Shown here: positions 17,841 through 26,490 of the stretch, one piece after another
Position numbering within the stretch: position 1 is the first letter of the stretch
How the letters are laid out: each line of letters begins with the position of its first letter
From: CAWHPS01 sp963831235
GTDB lineage: Bacteria; Fibrobacterota; OXYB2-FULL-49-7; JAEUSG01
Length of the DNA: 52,272 nucleotides
Assembly (NCBI GenBank): GCA_963831235.1
Contig: CAWHPS010000004.1
Location: 1-52,272 of the forward strand
Direction of reading: 5' to 3'
Notes under the pieces: generated by a model
The model's input: only the letters and a program-made list of their open reading frames with translations
The model's database searches: none
Told to the model about the DNA's origin: nothing
Position numbers and translations under genes: made by a program

Positions 17841-19658
17841 TTATTGATTGTAAAAAGCGTCAAGATTGTTGACAACTTTTATCTTTTCCTTTTTTTTCTC
17901 GAACCACCCGGTATAAGCCATGTATTTGCTTTGATCAGCCAGATTCTGACGTATTGATTGTAATTTGGTTGCAACCTCCTGTTCTGAAAGCGGATATTTT
18001 TTCAGAAGTCGGATTATTGCGTAGCTTCTATTTGCTTCCATAACCGGCGTCAATTCTCCGTCTTTTAAGGAAAACGCTTTGTAAATGGCCTTCGAGGATG
18101 AGCCTAAATATGGAAGAAATACCTCTCGTGTTGCATCAGCGTTTGCAGAATATTTGATGGTTGAATCAGTAGTGGTAATGTCCTTTAATGGGACATTACC
18201 GGCTTTTATTCTTTCAAGTACCCCTATCATGATGGCTTTTGCTTTTTCCATTTTTGCGGCTTCAAGCAAACTCTTGATAATATCGGCTTTTGCCAATTCG
18301 AAAGGCACAGAACCTTTAGAGATTTTGTTTTTAATGTGAAAAACATAAACATTACCTTCGTTTTCAAAGACATCCGCTTCTTTATCGCTTCCAAATGCGA
18401 AATGTGCCAGTCCTGAAATAAACTTATTTTCAGTGTCAAAGCCAGTTATGTGGGAGCCTTTCTGAAATGTTCCGGTGTTCTGACAAACAAGACCTTCCTG
18501 TAATGCAAGTTCACAGAATGATTTTCCAGTCTTAAGGCGTTCTACAAGAGTATCCCCTTTTTCTTTTAATATATCAACGGTTTCTACGGATGGAGAGACT
18601 TTTATGAGAATATGCTTTGCCCTTATCTTTTCTCCCTTGTCTTTTATTTCTATCAATTTTATTAAATGATATCCATAGACTGTACGAACAGGCTCTGAAA
18701 CCTCACCTGGTTTTAATTTAAGTATGGCATCTTCAAAAGGTTTGACCATCTGCCCTTTTGGAAAAAACCCAAGATCACCGCTGTCTTTTGCTGTCACATC
18801 TTCTGACAGCTCAAATGCCAGGGCCTCGAAACTTTCATTGTTTTTTAACCGTTCCCTGATTGATTCCATCTCTTTTTTAACATTATCCTCATCAACAGGC
18901 GAAGCGATTTTAGGGATAGCAACATATTCAAGTTCACACATACCATCTGTTTTAAATGAATCAGGATTGGAATTGTAATATTTGCGAGCCTCGTTTTCAG
19001 ATATTGAAGACGCATCAATATTTACAGAAGAAGACTGGAGAGCAAGATATTCTATTTCAGCCTTTTCTTCAGATGCCAGAATCTTATGTCTGGCTTCAAG
19101 GTCGGATATTTTAGCTGTATTGCTTATGAGTATTTGAAGCTGTGAGGCAGGTATTGTGAATTTAGTATGGTAACTCTCGAGGTAAGCCATACCTGGAATA
19201 TTGTAGGCCTCAGGGGAATCCAGGAATTTATAATATTTTGTGGTGTCAAAAACACTATCGGTCATGAAATAAGGGTTCTGGGCAATGCCTTGAGGCGGAT
19301 TAGTCCTGAAATATTGGATAAGTTCATCAGGAGAGGCCTTTAGCTTAAGATCGTTTATCGTGTTTTCAAGAATATACTGTGCCACCATCTGCTGAAAAAT
19401 CTCTTCGCGTAAGTTAGCCATTTTGAATGAAGATTGTTCCTCGTTCTGCTTCTCCATTTTATAACGGTTTACGAGCTCTTCGTTAAATGTGTTAAAGGGT
19501 ATTTTGCGTTTCCCGATTTCTCCAACCGTTGTTTTATTGAACCGGGTGCCGCCTACATCCATGCCCCAGGCAAACAGAATGGTGCCAACAAAGGTTATGA
19601 CAACTATAATCATAACCCATTTGACGAATTTACCGCTTCGCAGTTGATCCATTATCAT
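17841..19658 (-). CDS. PpiD-like periplasmic folding chaperone (SurA/parvulin type)
   Basis: A 605-residue protein with one N-terminal membrane anchor (about residues 13-31, VKWVMIIVVITFVGTILFAWG), a SurA-N-like helical region (residues 50-200) and a parvulin PPIase domain containing GDLGFFPKGQMVKPFEDAIL and EPVRTVYGYHLIKLIE (about residues 290-340). A second partial parvulin-like region follows (AKHILIKVSP). This layout matches PpiD, which is anchored in the inner membrane and helps exported proteins fold. Together with LptD and the large secreted proteins in this window it fits a diderm envelope. It is transcribed apart from the lipoprotein gene upstream, with about 110 bases between them. 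Confidence 0.85.
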   Translation of the reverse strand: MIMDQLRSGKFVKWVMIIVVITFVGTILFAWGMDVGGTRFNKTTVGEIGKRKIPFNTFNEELVNRYKMEKQNEEQSSFKMANLREEIFQQMVAQYILENTINDLKLKASPDELIQYFRTNPPQGIAQNPYFMTDSVFDTTKYYKFLDSPEAYNIPGMAYLESYHTKFTIPASQLQILISNTAKISDLEARHKILASEEKAEIEYLALQSSSVNIDASSISENEARKYYNSNPDSFKTDGMCELEYVAIPKIASPVDEDNVKKEMESIRERLKNNESFEALAFELSEDVTAKDSGDLGFFPKGQMVKPFEDAILKLKPGEVSEPVRTVYGYHLIKLIEIKDKGEKIRAKHILIKVSPSVETVDILKEKGDTLVERLKTGKSFCELALQEGLVCQNTGTFQKGSHITGFDTENKFISGLAHFAFGSDKEADVFENEGNVYVFHIKNKISKGSVPFELAKADIIKSLLEAAKMEKAKAIMIGVLERIKAGNVPLKDITTTDSTIKYSANADATREVFLPYLGSSSKAIYKAFSLKDGELTPVMEANRSYAIIRLLKKYPLSEQEVATKLQSIRQNLADQSKYMAYTGWFEKKKEKIKVVNNLDAFYNQ

Positions 19659-19775
19659 AGCAGATAGCTCCTTGATGAATAATTGACTTAATCCGAAAAT
19701 TTAACGGCTTTTAAAATACAAATAACGCCCTGTCTTTATCAAGCTGATTATATGAAAATTTTGGCCCGGCAGCAT

Positions 19776-20780
19776 TTATTTCCGAGATTGCCTGTCTTTA
19801 ATATTTACCCTGAGTGTGCTAAGTGCGCTGCGGCCATCATCGGAATAGACCTTAAAAACAGCATTGTAGGTTCCTGATGTAGTATAAGTATAATCAATGT
19901 TTCCAGTTGAATCTGATTCATAATCCACTTTTCCATCATTGTCAAAATCCCATTCATAACTAATAATGTTACTTGAAGCGGCTTTTCCCTGCCCTTTGAA
20001 AAAAACCTTTTCATTAACAAAAGCCTCGATATTGTGACCAGCCGAAGCCTTGAGCTTTTTCTTTAAAGGAATGTTTCCAGGCTTTGAAGTTTCTATATGC
20101 TTATTAGAGCCATTTTTTTCAAGCAACTTGCCTTTGCCCATAAAATGGTCAGCTATTTCAGAACCCAGCCATTTTCTTAACATGGTCTGGTCTGCTTCTG
20201 ATATTGGAACCAGTGATTGTATGCCATTCTCTTTTATTACCATAACTCCTTCACCCTCGGAAATCCTTATTGAATCCTGGGTAATTTTACTTTTCACCAT
20301 GACACTTCCAGAGAAAACCCTAAACTGTGTGATACTTTCTCTTTTTTCGATCACAAACGAACCCTGGGTTGAAAACCCCGACGCATCAGTAGTTGCAAAC
20401 AATATTTGTCGAGGAATGGGATCACGTATATGATCGGAAAAAAACACATTGCCAGAGGCCACAACCACTTTTACAAGTACTATTTTTCCATTTATTCTAG
20501 ATGAAACATTTATCCGGCTTCCGCCCCCTGCAATTAGCGTATCGCGACCAACAGCTATCCTGCATTGTGCTTCTTCAGCAACAGTGATGATGTCCTTGTT
20601 CGATAAAATCTGGCCTTCGCAAACAGAAATAAAAGTCTTGTTTAATTGGGATGAGACAAGGACATCACCCCTGATAAAAAGCACTTTCTTTAATTCTGGT
20701 CCAGGCGGTTTTTCACCGCAGCCAATGAAGAAAACAATAAAGACCACGAAAAGCATCAACCCCCGAATTACCATAAACAT
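19776..20780 (-). CDS. FecR-domain and PKD-domain lipoprotein
   Basis: A 334-residue protein. The signal sequence ends in a lipobox (FFIGC, Cys21). Residues 35-200 form a FecR-like beta domain (VLFIRGDVLVSS, VVASGNVFFSD, FRVFSGSVMVKS, then SEGEGVMV), as seen in periplasmic sensor or structural proteins. The C-terminal part, about 245-330, is a PKD domain (SYEWDFDNDGKVDYES, YTYTTSGTYNAVFKV). It starts four bases after the stop of the HAD phosphatase, so the two are co-transcribed. There is no ECF sigma factor or TonB receptor beside it, so a structural or surface role is more likely than classical iron signalling. The exact function is unknown. Confidence 0.75.
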   Translation of the reverse strand: MFMVIRGLMLFVVFIVFFIGCGEKPPGPELKKVLFIRGDVLVSSQLNKTFISVCEGQILSNKDIITVAEEAQCRIAVGRDTLIAGGGSRINVSSRINGKIVLVKVVVASGNVFFSDHIRDPIPRQILFATTDASGFSTQGSFVIEKRESITQFRVFSGSVMVKSKITQDSIRISEGEGVMVIKENGIQSLVPISEADQTMLRKWLGSEIADHFMGKGKLLEKNGSNKHIETSKPGNIPLKKKLKASAGHNIEAFVNEKVFFKGQGKAASSNIISYEWDFDNDGKVDYESDSTGNIDYTYTTSGTYNAVFKVYSDDGRSALSTLRVNIKDRQSRK

Positions 20781-20784
20781 GCCT

Positions 20785-21450
20785 TTAAAAATAAGTCATA
20801 TCAGCCAATGTCCTTACAACAAAATTCGCTCCGGCAGCCTCAAGCTCGCCATCCCTGGAAAAACCGGTACGAACACCAATTGTTTTAGCACCTATTTTTT
20901 TTCCGCATTCGATATCAGCAACCGTATCTCCTATGACCCAGACATCATCAAATTTCCGTTTAAAAAAGTCCTCTGAAACCTGAAGTGCTTTGACCGCAAG
21001 ACTGTTTCAATCCGGACCTTCGTCTCCAAAAGCACCACAGGGGAAACAATCCCATAGCCCGACTGTTTTAAGCTTTAGTTCAGCACCTTTCTTTATATTG
21101 CCGGTAAGAAGCGAAAGCAAACTTTTTTTTGATTCCCTTTCAACAAATTCACGAACACCAGGGTAAACCTTCCATTCGAAACCGTTTTTTGCTTCAGCTT
21201 TAAGATATTGAATATAGCGTGTTGTGAAAGCATGCCATGTTTCCGCAAAATCAACATTGCCGTTTGAATGGATTGAATAAATCCTTGAAAAAATATTGCA
21301 GTCAAGTTTTCCCGCAAAGTCAGTCTTTGTAAAAGTTATACTGCATGATAACGTTTCTTCAGCAGCCTGTTTAAAAGCTCTAAGCCCTGCTCCTCCTGTA
21401 TGAAGAAGCGTTCCGTCAATGTCAAAAATTATAAGGCGATTATTGTTCAT
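20785..21450 (-). pseudogene. HAD-family phosphatase (phosphoglycolate phosphatase-like) with in-frame TGA
   Basis: The N-terminal nucleophile motif is FDIDGTLLHTGG (residues 8-19). LLSLLTGNIKKG (motif II region) and VWVIGDTVADIECGKKIGA (motif IV) follow. The frame is interrupted by TGA at 21007-21009 (codon 148) between GAFGDEGPD and NSLAVKALQ, then continues cleanly to TAA at 20785. At this position relatives usually have Arg, so a CGA-to-TGA change is the simplest explanation. If read through, the protein would be 221 residues, the usual length. A Gph-like or other small-molecule phosphatase activity is likely, but the substrate is not certain. It is co-transcribed with the FecR/PKD lipoprotein. 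Confidence 0.82.
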
Positions 21451-21483
21451 CTAAATACTTTAATTAGGAGGAATAATCCCCAT

Positions 21484-21517
21484 AAAAAAACGCCCTGATT
21501 TTTAAGGGCGCTTTTTT
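21484..21517 (-). terminator. Rho-independent terminator after tRNA-His
   Basis: GCGCCC and GGGCG arms around a short AT loop form a GC-rich stem, followed on the minus strand by a run of seven T. It begins two bases past the tRNA CCA end. The A/T tracts on both sides could also let it work in the opposite direction. Confidence 0.8.
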
Positions 21518-21518
21518 A

Positions 21519-21594
21519 TGGGGTGTCCGATGGGATTTGAACCCACAACAACCAGAACCACAATCTGGGACTCTACCATTGAGCTACGGACACC
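21519..21594 (-). tRNA. tRNA-His (GTG)
   Basis: A complete cloverleaf on the minus strand: acceptor arm GTGTCCG/CGGACAC, a D arm with AGCTCAATGGTAGAG, an anticodon loop TTGTGGT giving GTG, and a T arm with GGTTCAAATCC. The extra 5' G opposite the discriminator C is the tRNA-His identity feature, and CCA is encoded. A terminator follows directly. Confidence 0.96.
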
Positions 21595-21951
21595 ACGATC
21601 TTTGATATTAATAAAATAAATAATTTAATGTGTACCTGATTAGTTATTTTTGATAAAACTAAGCTTTCCGATTAATTAGCGACAAATCAAGTTAAGGCAC
21701 GCCCCCTTTGATGTTTCCAAAATAGATGATGGAAATATGTCCAAAAGCAGCCGCAAAAGACCCTCAACCTGTTCTAAAATGCTTTTTAGCGTTCTATCAT
21801 TTTGTTTTTTTAATTAATTTTGTATGTTAATATATATTTTATCACAAATAGAATCAATTCTTTAAATTGCTTTATTGGTATTTTTTACGAACATATTATA
21901 AACATTAACATGGTGTTTGCGTTTTGATGTTTATGAAACTATTTTATATGT
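21595..21951. other. Intergenic, divergent regulatory region
   Basis: AT-rich spacer between tRNA-His on the minus strand and the TIGR02147 gene on the plus strand. No gene or clear repeat is seen. Promoters for both directions should be here, but I cannot place them with confidence. Confidence 0.4.
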
Positions 21952-22797
21952 ATGGGAAAAAAATCAGCAATAAAAGTTTTTAATTATACAGACTATAGGA
22001 GTTTTCTGAAAGACTATTTCAACGAACAAAAACGGTTGCAGAGAAAATTCTCCTATAGACGTTTTGCAATGCTCGCTGGATACAACTCATCGGGACTTCT
22101 AAAAGATGTAATCACAGGCCGAAGCAACATTCAAAGCATGGTCATCTTTAAATTCTCGAGGGCAATCGGTCTTAGAAAACGTGAATCCGCATTTTTTGAG
22201 AATCTTGTGCATTTTAATCAGGCCCGTACTGTTCTCGAAAAAAATCATTACTTCGAAAACATGATGGGTTATCTTGCCCAGGATGCACACAGATTGCATG
22301 CCGGCCAGTACGAATTCTACTCAAACTGGTATTACACTGCAATCAGAGACCTCCTTTCCATTTTCGACTTCAAAGACGATTACAAAGCTCTTGGCCGGCA
22401 ACTCGTACCGTCAATCACCCAACAAGAGGCAAAACATGCAATTTATATACTTGTAAAGCACAAGTTCATAAAACGAGACAAGGCCGGTTTTTATCGGGCA
22501 GCACAGCAGAGTATTGCAATTGGACCTGAAGTCAGTTCTCTCAATGTAGCGAATTTTCAGCGTGCAATGATGGACTTGGCAAAAGATGCAATACTTCGCT
22601 TCCCCGCAAAGGAACGTAACATATCCACGCTTACTTTCAGTGTAAGCGAAGAGGCCATGGAAGAGGTAAAAGCAGAATTAGAGGCGTCAAAAACAAGAAT
22701 CAGAGGCATAATCGAACGCTGCAAAGGCAAAGATAGAATCTGCCAGCTGAATATTCAGATGTTTCCTTTATCAAAAAGAAAAGGTAACCCGGAATAA
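21952..22797 (+). CDS. TIGR02147 family protein
   Basis: A 281-residue protein with the hallmark opening of this family: YTDYRSFLKDYFNEQKR, then FSYRRFAMLAGYNSSGLLKDVITGRSN, which resembles a DNA-binding helix-turn-helix segment. The C-terminal half (KHKFIKRDKAGFYRA, NVANFQRAMMDLAKDAI, TLTFSVSEEAMEEVKAEL) matches a DUF4423-type domain. I know the family as paralogous in Fibrobacter and present in some delta-type bacteria; it is thought to be regulatory, but no mechanism is established. It is monocistronic between tRNA-His and a convergent UroD-like gene, two bases from the latter's stop. There is no clear ribosome site. Confidence 0.82.
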   Translation: MGKKSAIKVFNYTDYRSFLKDYFNEQKRLQRKFSYRRFAMLAGYNSSGLLKDVITGRSNIQSMVIFKFSRAIGLRKRESAFFENLVHFNQARTVLEKNHYFENMMGYLAQDAHRLHAGQYEFYSNWYYTAIRDLLSIFDFKDDYKALGRQLVPSITQQEAKHAIYILVKHKFIKRDKAGFYRAAQQSIAIGPEVSSLNVANFQRAMMDLAKDAILRFPAKERNISTLTFSVSEEAMEEVKAELEASKTRIRGIIERCKGKDRICQLNIQMFPLSKRKGNPE

Positions 22798-22799
22798 CG

Positions 22800-23804
22800 C
22801 TATTCATTCCATGCTTCGAAAACAGAGGCAATATTTGCCGCTGGATCATTTAGGCCCCATTCGCATTGAGCTATGACACCACCGCGACCGTTGTCAAGCG
22901 CGCACCGAACCCTTCGAACAGCGTCCCTCACTTGCTCGGGCGTACCAAATGGCAGGATGTGCTGTCGGTCAATTTCACCCCAGAAGGTTATCTTGCCCCT
23001 GTACTTCGCACCAAGGTTCTCGATGTTCATGCAGAATAGCTGGCTGTTGATTGCATCTATGCCTATTTCGATTAGGTCTGGAAATATCGCTTCGATATGC
23101 CCATCAGAGTGGAAGAAAGTGAACTTGCCGGCCTTGTGCAGTATCCGGCAATACTCGGCGTAGAGCGGCTTGAATATCTCGCGCCACATGGAAGGCGAAA
23201 TCAAAAGCGAGGTTTGCGAGCCCCAGTCGTCCATAAAACTTATGCCGTCTACCGGAGTTTTTGCCCACATCTCAATTTCACGGACGAAAAACTCGTGTAG
23301 CCTGCCAAGGAGTTCCATTACTGATGTTGTGCCGTAAGCCAGGTCAACCATGACGTTCTCAGTGCCGCGCAGAAATTGCAGGCGCTCGAACGGCCTGACA
23401 TGAGTGGAAACCTTGACAAATTTGGACGTCTTTGCATACCGGGCCTCAACATGAGAGAGGTCGGCCTTGTCCAGAAGCTCCCACGGGAGTTTGTAGCTTC
23501 CAATCGCAGACTCTTCAGCAAGAATTGGTTTCTTAATCTCGCCCACAACTCCGGCCTCAGCGTTTGTCCACATCACACCCCATTCATCAATATAATCACC
23601 CACACTGTTGCAGTCACCGCGTGCCAGTTCTGATGGACCATAAGTTCCGCCGGAGACAGTAAAATCGCTCTCAAACAGGTTGTTCATCTGATCGAGTTCG
23701 TCCTTGCGTAACCTTACAACACCAGGCAGAGCCCAAAGTTCCCTCGGGGCACGGTCGGGATTCTGGAACGTCAATGTCTTTATTACACGTTCACGATTCG
23801 TCAT
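22800..23804 (-). CDS. Uroporphyrinogen decarboxylase-like protein
   Basis: A 334-residue TIM-barrel protein of the UroD/methylcobalamin methyltransferase superfamily. N-terminal RERVIKTLTFQNPDRAPRELW is the usual family opening. HSDGHIEAIFPDLIEIGIDAINS carries the conserved His region, and GGVIAQCEWGLND near the C-terminus supplies a Cys-containing segment. True HemE signatures (such as the N-terminal RP-W-MRQAGR) are absent, so a corrinoid methyltransferase or catabolic role is more likely than heme synthesis. No methyltransferase partner genes are adjacent and the substrate is unknown. Confidence 0.8.
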   Translation of the reverse strand: MTNRERVIKTLTFQNPDRAPRELWALPGVVRLRKDELDQMNNLFESDFTVSGGTYGPSELARGDCNSVGDYIDEWGVMWTNAEAGVVGEIKKPILAEESAIGSYKLPWELLDKADLSHVEARYAKTSKFVKVSTHVRPFERLQFLRGTENVMVDLAYGTTSVMELLGRLHEFFVREIEMWAKTPVDGISFMDDWGSQTSLLISPSMWREIFKPLYAEYCRILHKAGKFTFFHSDGHIEAIFPDLIEIGIDAINSQLFCMNIENLGAKYRGKITFWGEIDRQHILPFGTPEQVRDAVRRVRCALDNGRGGVIAQCEWGLNDPAANIASVFEAWNE

Positions 23805-23821
23805 AATTGATACAACCTAAC

Positions 23822-24577
23822 CTATCGGTTTACTTCCGGTGAATAAAGAGAAAATGCAATAACACCAAAAGCGACTGCGATATTCAGAGATCTCATTACG
23901 CTGTTCATTGGTATATGAATACGCATGTCAGCGAGAGATGAGACCTGTTCCGACACACCTTCCCCCTCGTTACCCATAACGATCACGTAATTATTAGCCT
24001 TTATCAAGGTAGAGTAATCTTTTCCTCGTTTGCAATCAGTAATAACAATCCTATATCGCTTTGCTTTAAGAGCAGTTAGAATCGTTCCCGATGAATCATC
24101 AATTAGTTCCACATTTGCGAATCCGCCCGCTGACCCCCTTACAACCTTAGGACCGAAGAAATCAGCCGTGCCACGTCCGGCAATAACACTCTTGAAGCCG
24201 GCCGCAGCAGCACAACGTATAACAGCCCCGACATTTCCCGGGTCCTGAACACAGTCCAGATAGACCGAAAGACCCGGCTCCTCTCCTTTTCCACGCCTGA
24301 TTGAGGCAAGAGCAATCGCACCTTGGGTTGTTACGGTTTCCGACAATTTTTCAATTTGGCCGCGTTGCATGAAATTGACTTCAATCCCTTTTTTACGAGC
24401 CATTACCACAATAAAATTGTGTTTTTGTTTCAGGGTTTCATCAATTATAACTTCTTTAACAGGATAATTACAGTTTAGACAGTGCTCAATAATATCTGGG
24501 CCTTCTATTAGAAAGAGCCCCTGTTTATCCCGGTATTTTTTATGCGCGAGAGAGGTGATTACTTTTTCGGATATCAT
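23822..24577 (-). CDS. TrmH/SpoU-family RNA 2'-O-methyltransferase
   Basis: A 251-residue SPOUT enzyme. The N-terminal substrate-binding part (HKKYRDKQGLFLIEGPDIIEHCL) is typical of the RlmB/TsnR-like group. The knotted methyltransferase domain shows DCVQDPGNVGAVIRCAAAAGF, IVMGNEGEGVS and IPMNSVMRSLNIAVAFGVI (motifs 1-3). It methylates a ribose in rRNA or tRNA with S-adenosylmethionine. The target nucleotide cannot be read from sequence. It starts upstream of the UroD-like gene on the same strand with an 18-base gap. Confidence 0.88.
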   Translation of the reverse strand: MISEKVITSLAHKKYRDKQGLFLIEGPDIIEHCLNCNYPVKEVIIDETLKQKHNFIVVMARKKGIEVNFMQRGQIEKLSETVTTQGAIALASIRRGKGEEPGLSVYLDCVQDPGNVGAVIRCAAAAGFKSVIAGRGTADFFGPKVVRGSAGGFANVELIDDSSGTILTALKAKRYRIVITDCKRGKDYSTLIKANNYVIVMGNEGEGVSEQVSSLADMRIHIPMNSVMRSLNIAVAFGVIAFSLYSPEVNR

Positions 24578-24708
24578 GGATTTAAAAATAATCTGTTACC
24601 AAACCAATATTCAACGGAATACCAAAATTTGCCCAAACACAACATAGAAATTATCTTATAAAAAGAATTTATCTTGTAGCATGAAGAAAATTTATTTTAT
24701 TAACTATA

Positions 24709-26451
24709 ATGAATAAGTTAATCTATAGAATTAATTCCGGAAAAGCTCAGCACTGTTGCAGTGACATGAATCTGCATCTGAATATTGGTGAAACCCTAAT
24801 TTTCGATATTGAATCCGGCGGTAGCTGGTATGGACATGGCTTCGCGCATAGACAGCCCTATCCATTAAATCGCGAATCACTTATCAACGAACGATTTGCG
24901 GTAAACAATATTCAGGCGCCAATCTGGCTTGCTTCAAACGGATTTGCGATTCTGGCCAAAACGAACGAATCCCTGAAGATTTCATTTAATGAAGGAGGTA
25001 ATGGGCTTTTTTCCATCTCATGCCACCATGATGGAGTTGATATCCGTATCTGGGCAGGAAAACATCTTCCAGAAGCACATTTGAAACTCATGACCTTTCT
25101 TGGCTGGCCACCTCCTGTACCCGAAAAATCATTCATAGGAGACACACTATTCTGTACATGGACTCAGTATCCACGGGCCATATCTCAGGCGCGCATACTG
25201 GAAATGGCCCAGGCTATAAGATCAAGAGATTTTCCTTGTTCCACGCTCATCATCGACGATCGGTGGGAATCCGGTTTTGGAGAACTTACATTTTCAAAGG
25301 ATTTCCCTGACCCAATTGAAATGGTTGCATCACTTCACAAACTGGGATTCAAGGTATTGTTATGGGTGACTCCATTTATCAACGAGGAAACTGCAAATTT
25401 TAAAACCCTGGCTGAAAAAGGCCTGCTGGTGATGACAATGGATAAAACCAAGCCATCATTATTAAAATGGTGGGGAGGATGTGCAGGATTGGTTGATCTG
25501 ACAAATCCCGAAGCACGAAAATGGTATAAGGACAAACTGCTTGATTTAAAGAACAATATCGGTATTGATGGATTCAAAATTGACGGTGGTGATGCCAAAT
25601 ATCAGCCTGATCCAATGCTGTCAAAATGGCATTGCCCCATAGGCGATTCCGGTTACTCAAATCTTCTCTTGGAACTATTCGAGGAGATTGCACCAAACAA
25701 CTGCGAATCCCGAACTGCCTGGCTGTCGCAAAACCGGAAAATTATATGGCGTGAAGGCGGAAAGGACAGCCACTGGGGATTGGATAATGGATTGCAGGCA
25801 ATGGTGACACTGGGGCTTCATCTGTCGTTAATGGGGTATGATACTCTTATTCCGGATATGGTGCCAGGCCGTGTTCAGACCATGATCTCATCACTTCCCC
25901 TGCCTACTGACGAACTATTCATCCGCTGGACCGAGGCTTCTGCATTCTTTCCCCTATTCCAGTTTTCTTATTTTCCCTGGAATTATTCAGAGCCCACTTC
26001 TGCCATTGCAAAAAAGTTCGCAATGCTTCATAAAAACCTTGAAGACTATCTGCTGGAAACGGCTGAAAATAGAAAAGTCCCAATCCTGCGGCCATTGTGG
26101 TATGATGAACCGGATCGTAAGGAATTCTACTCGGTAAATGATCAGTTTTTGCTTGGAAGGGATTTGCTCATAGCACCGGTCTTGAATGAACATCAGCTTG
26201 CCAGGGATATTGTTCTCCCCTCAGGTTTATGGAAAGATGCATGGACAGGCAAATGTTTTAGGGCCAAGCGGATTTCCATGCATCCTGCACCATGTCCGGG
26301 TATTCCGGTTTTTGTTAAGGCAACAAATAATGAGCTCTACGAGACAATAAACAGTTTGCTCAAAACTATCAAGATGGGTTCTATTATATCAGGTAAAACC
26401 AGTGCAACCTGGCAATGTGGACTGGATCGAAACATAAAAATAACCGGCTGA
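24709..26451 (+). CDS. Glycoside hydrolase family 31 (alpha-glucosidase-like)
   Basis: A 580-residue (alpha/beta)8 barrel enzyme. DRWESGFGELTFSKDFPDP and LHKLGFKVLLWVTPFI are the early barrel strands. GIDGFKIDGGD (about residue 284) carries the likely nucleophile Asp, and WREGGKDSHWGLDNGLQAM holds the region of the acid/base Asp. The C-terminal beta domain contains FLLGRDLLIAPVLNE, a standard GH31 landmark. No signal peptide is seen, so it probably acts inside the cell. GH31 members cleave alpha-glucosides, alpha-xylosides or sulfoquinovosides; the Gly-Asp residues after the nucleophile do not let me pick the substrate. It is convergent with the C25 gene, 39 bases apart. Confidence 0.87.
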   Translation: MNKLIYRINSGKAQHCCSDMNLHLNIGETLIFDIESGGSWYGHGFAHRQPYPLNRESLINERFAVNNIQAPIWLASNGFAILAKTNESLKISFNEGGNGLFSISCHHDGVDIRIWAGKHLPEAHLKLMTFLGWPPPVPEKSFIGDTLFCTWTQYPRAISQARILEMAQAIRSRDFPCSTLIIDDRWESGFGELTFSKDFPDPIEMVASLHKLGFKVLLWVTPFINEETANFKTLAEKGLLVMTMDKTKPSLLKWWGGCAGLVDLTNPEARKWYKDKLLDLKNNIGIDGFKIDGGDAKYQPDPMLSKWHCPIGDSGYSNLLLELFEEIAPNNCESRTAWLSQNRKIIWREGGKDSHWGLDNGLQAMVTLGLHLSLMGYDTLIPDMVPGRVQTMISSLPLPTDELFIRWTEASAFFPLFQFSYFPWNYSEPTSAIAKKFAMLHKNLEDYLLETAENRKVPILRPLWYDEPDRKEFYSVNDQFLLGRDLLIAPVLNEHQLARDIVLPSGLWKDAWTGKCFRAKRISMHPAPCPGIPVFVKATNNELYETINSLLKTIKMGSIISGKTSATWQCGLDRNIKITG

Positions 26452-26490
26452 TTTTTTTTCTGGAAATTCGGACAAGTTGAAAAGATCACA

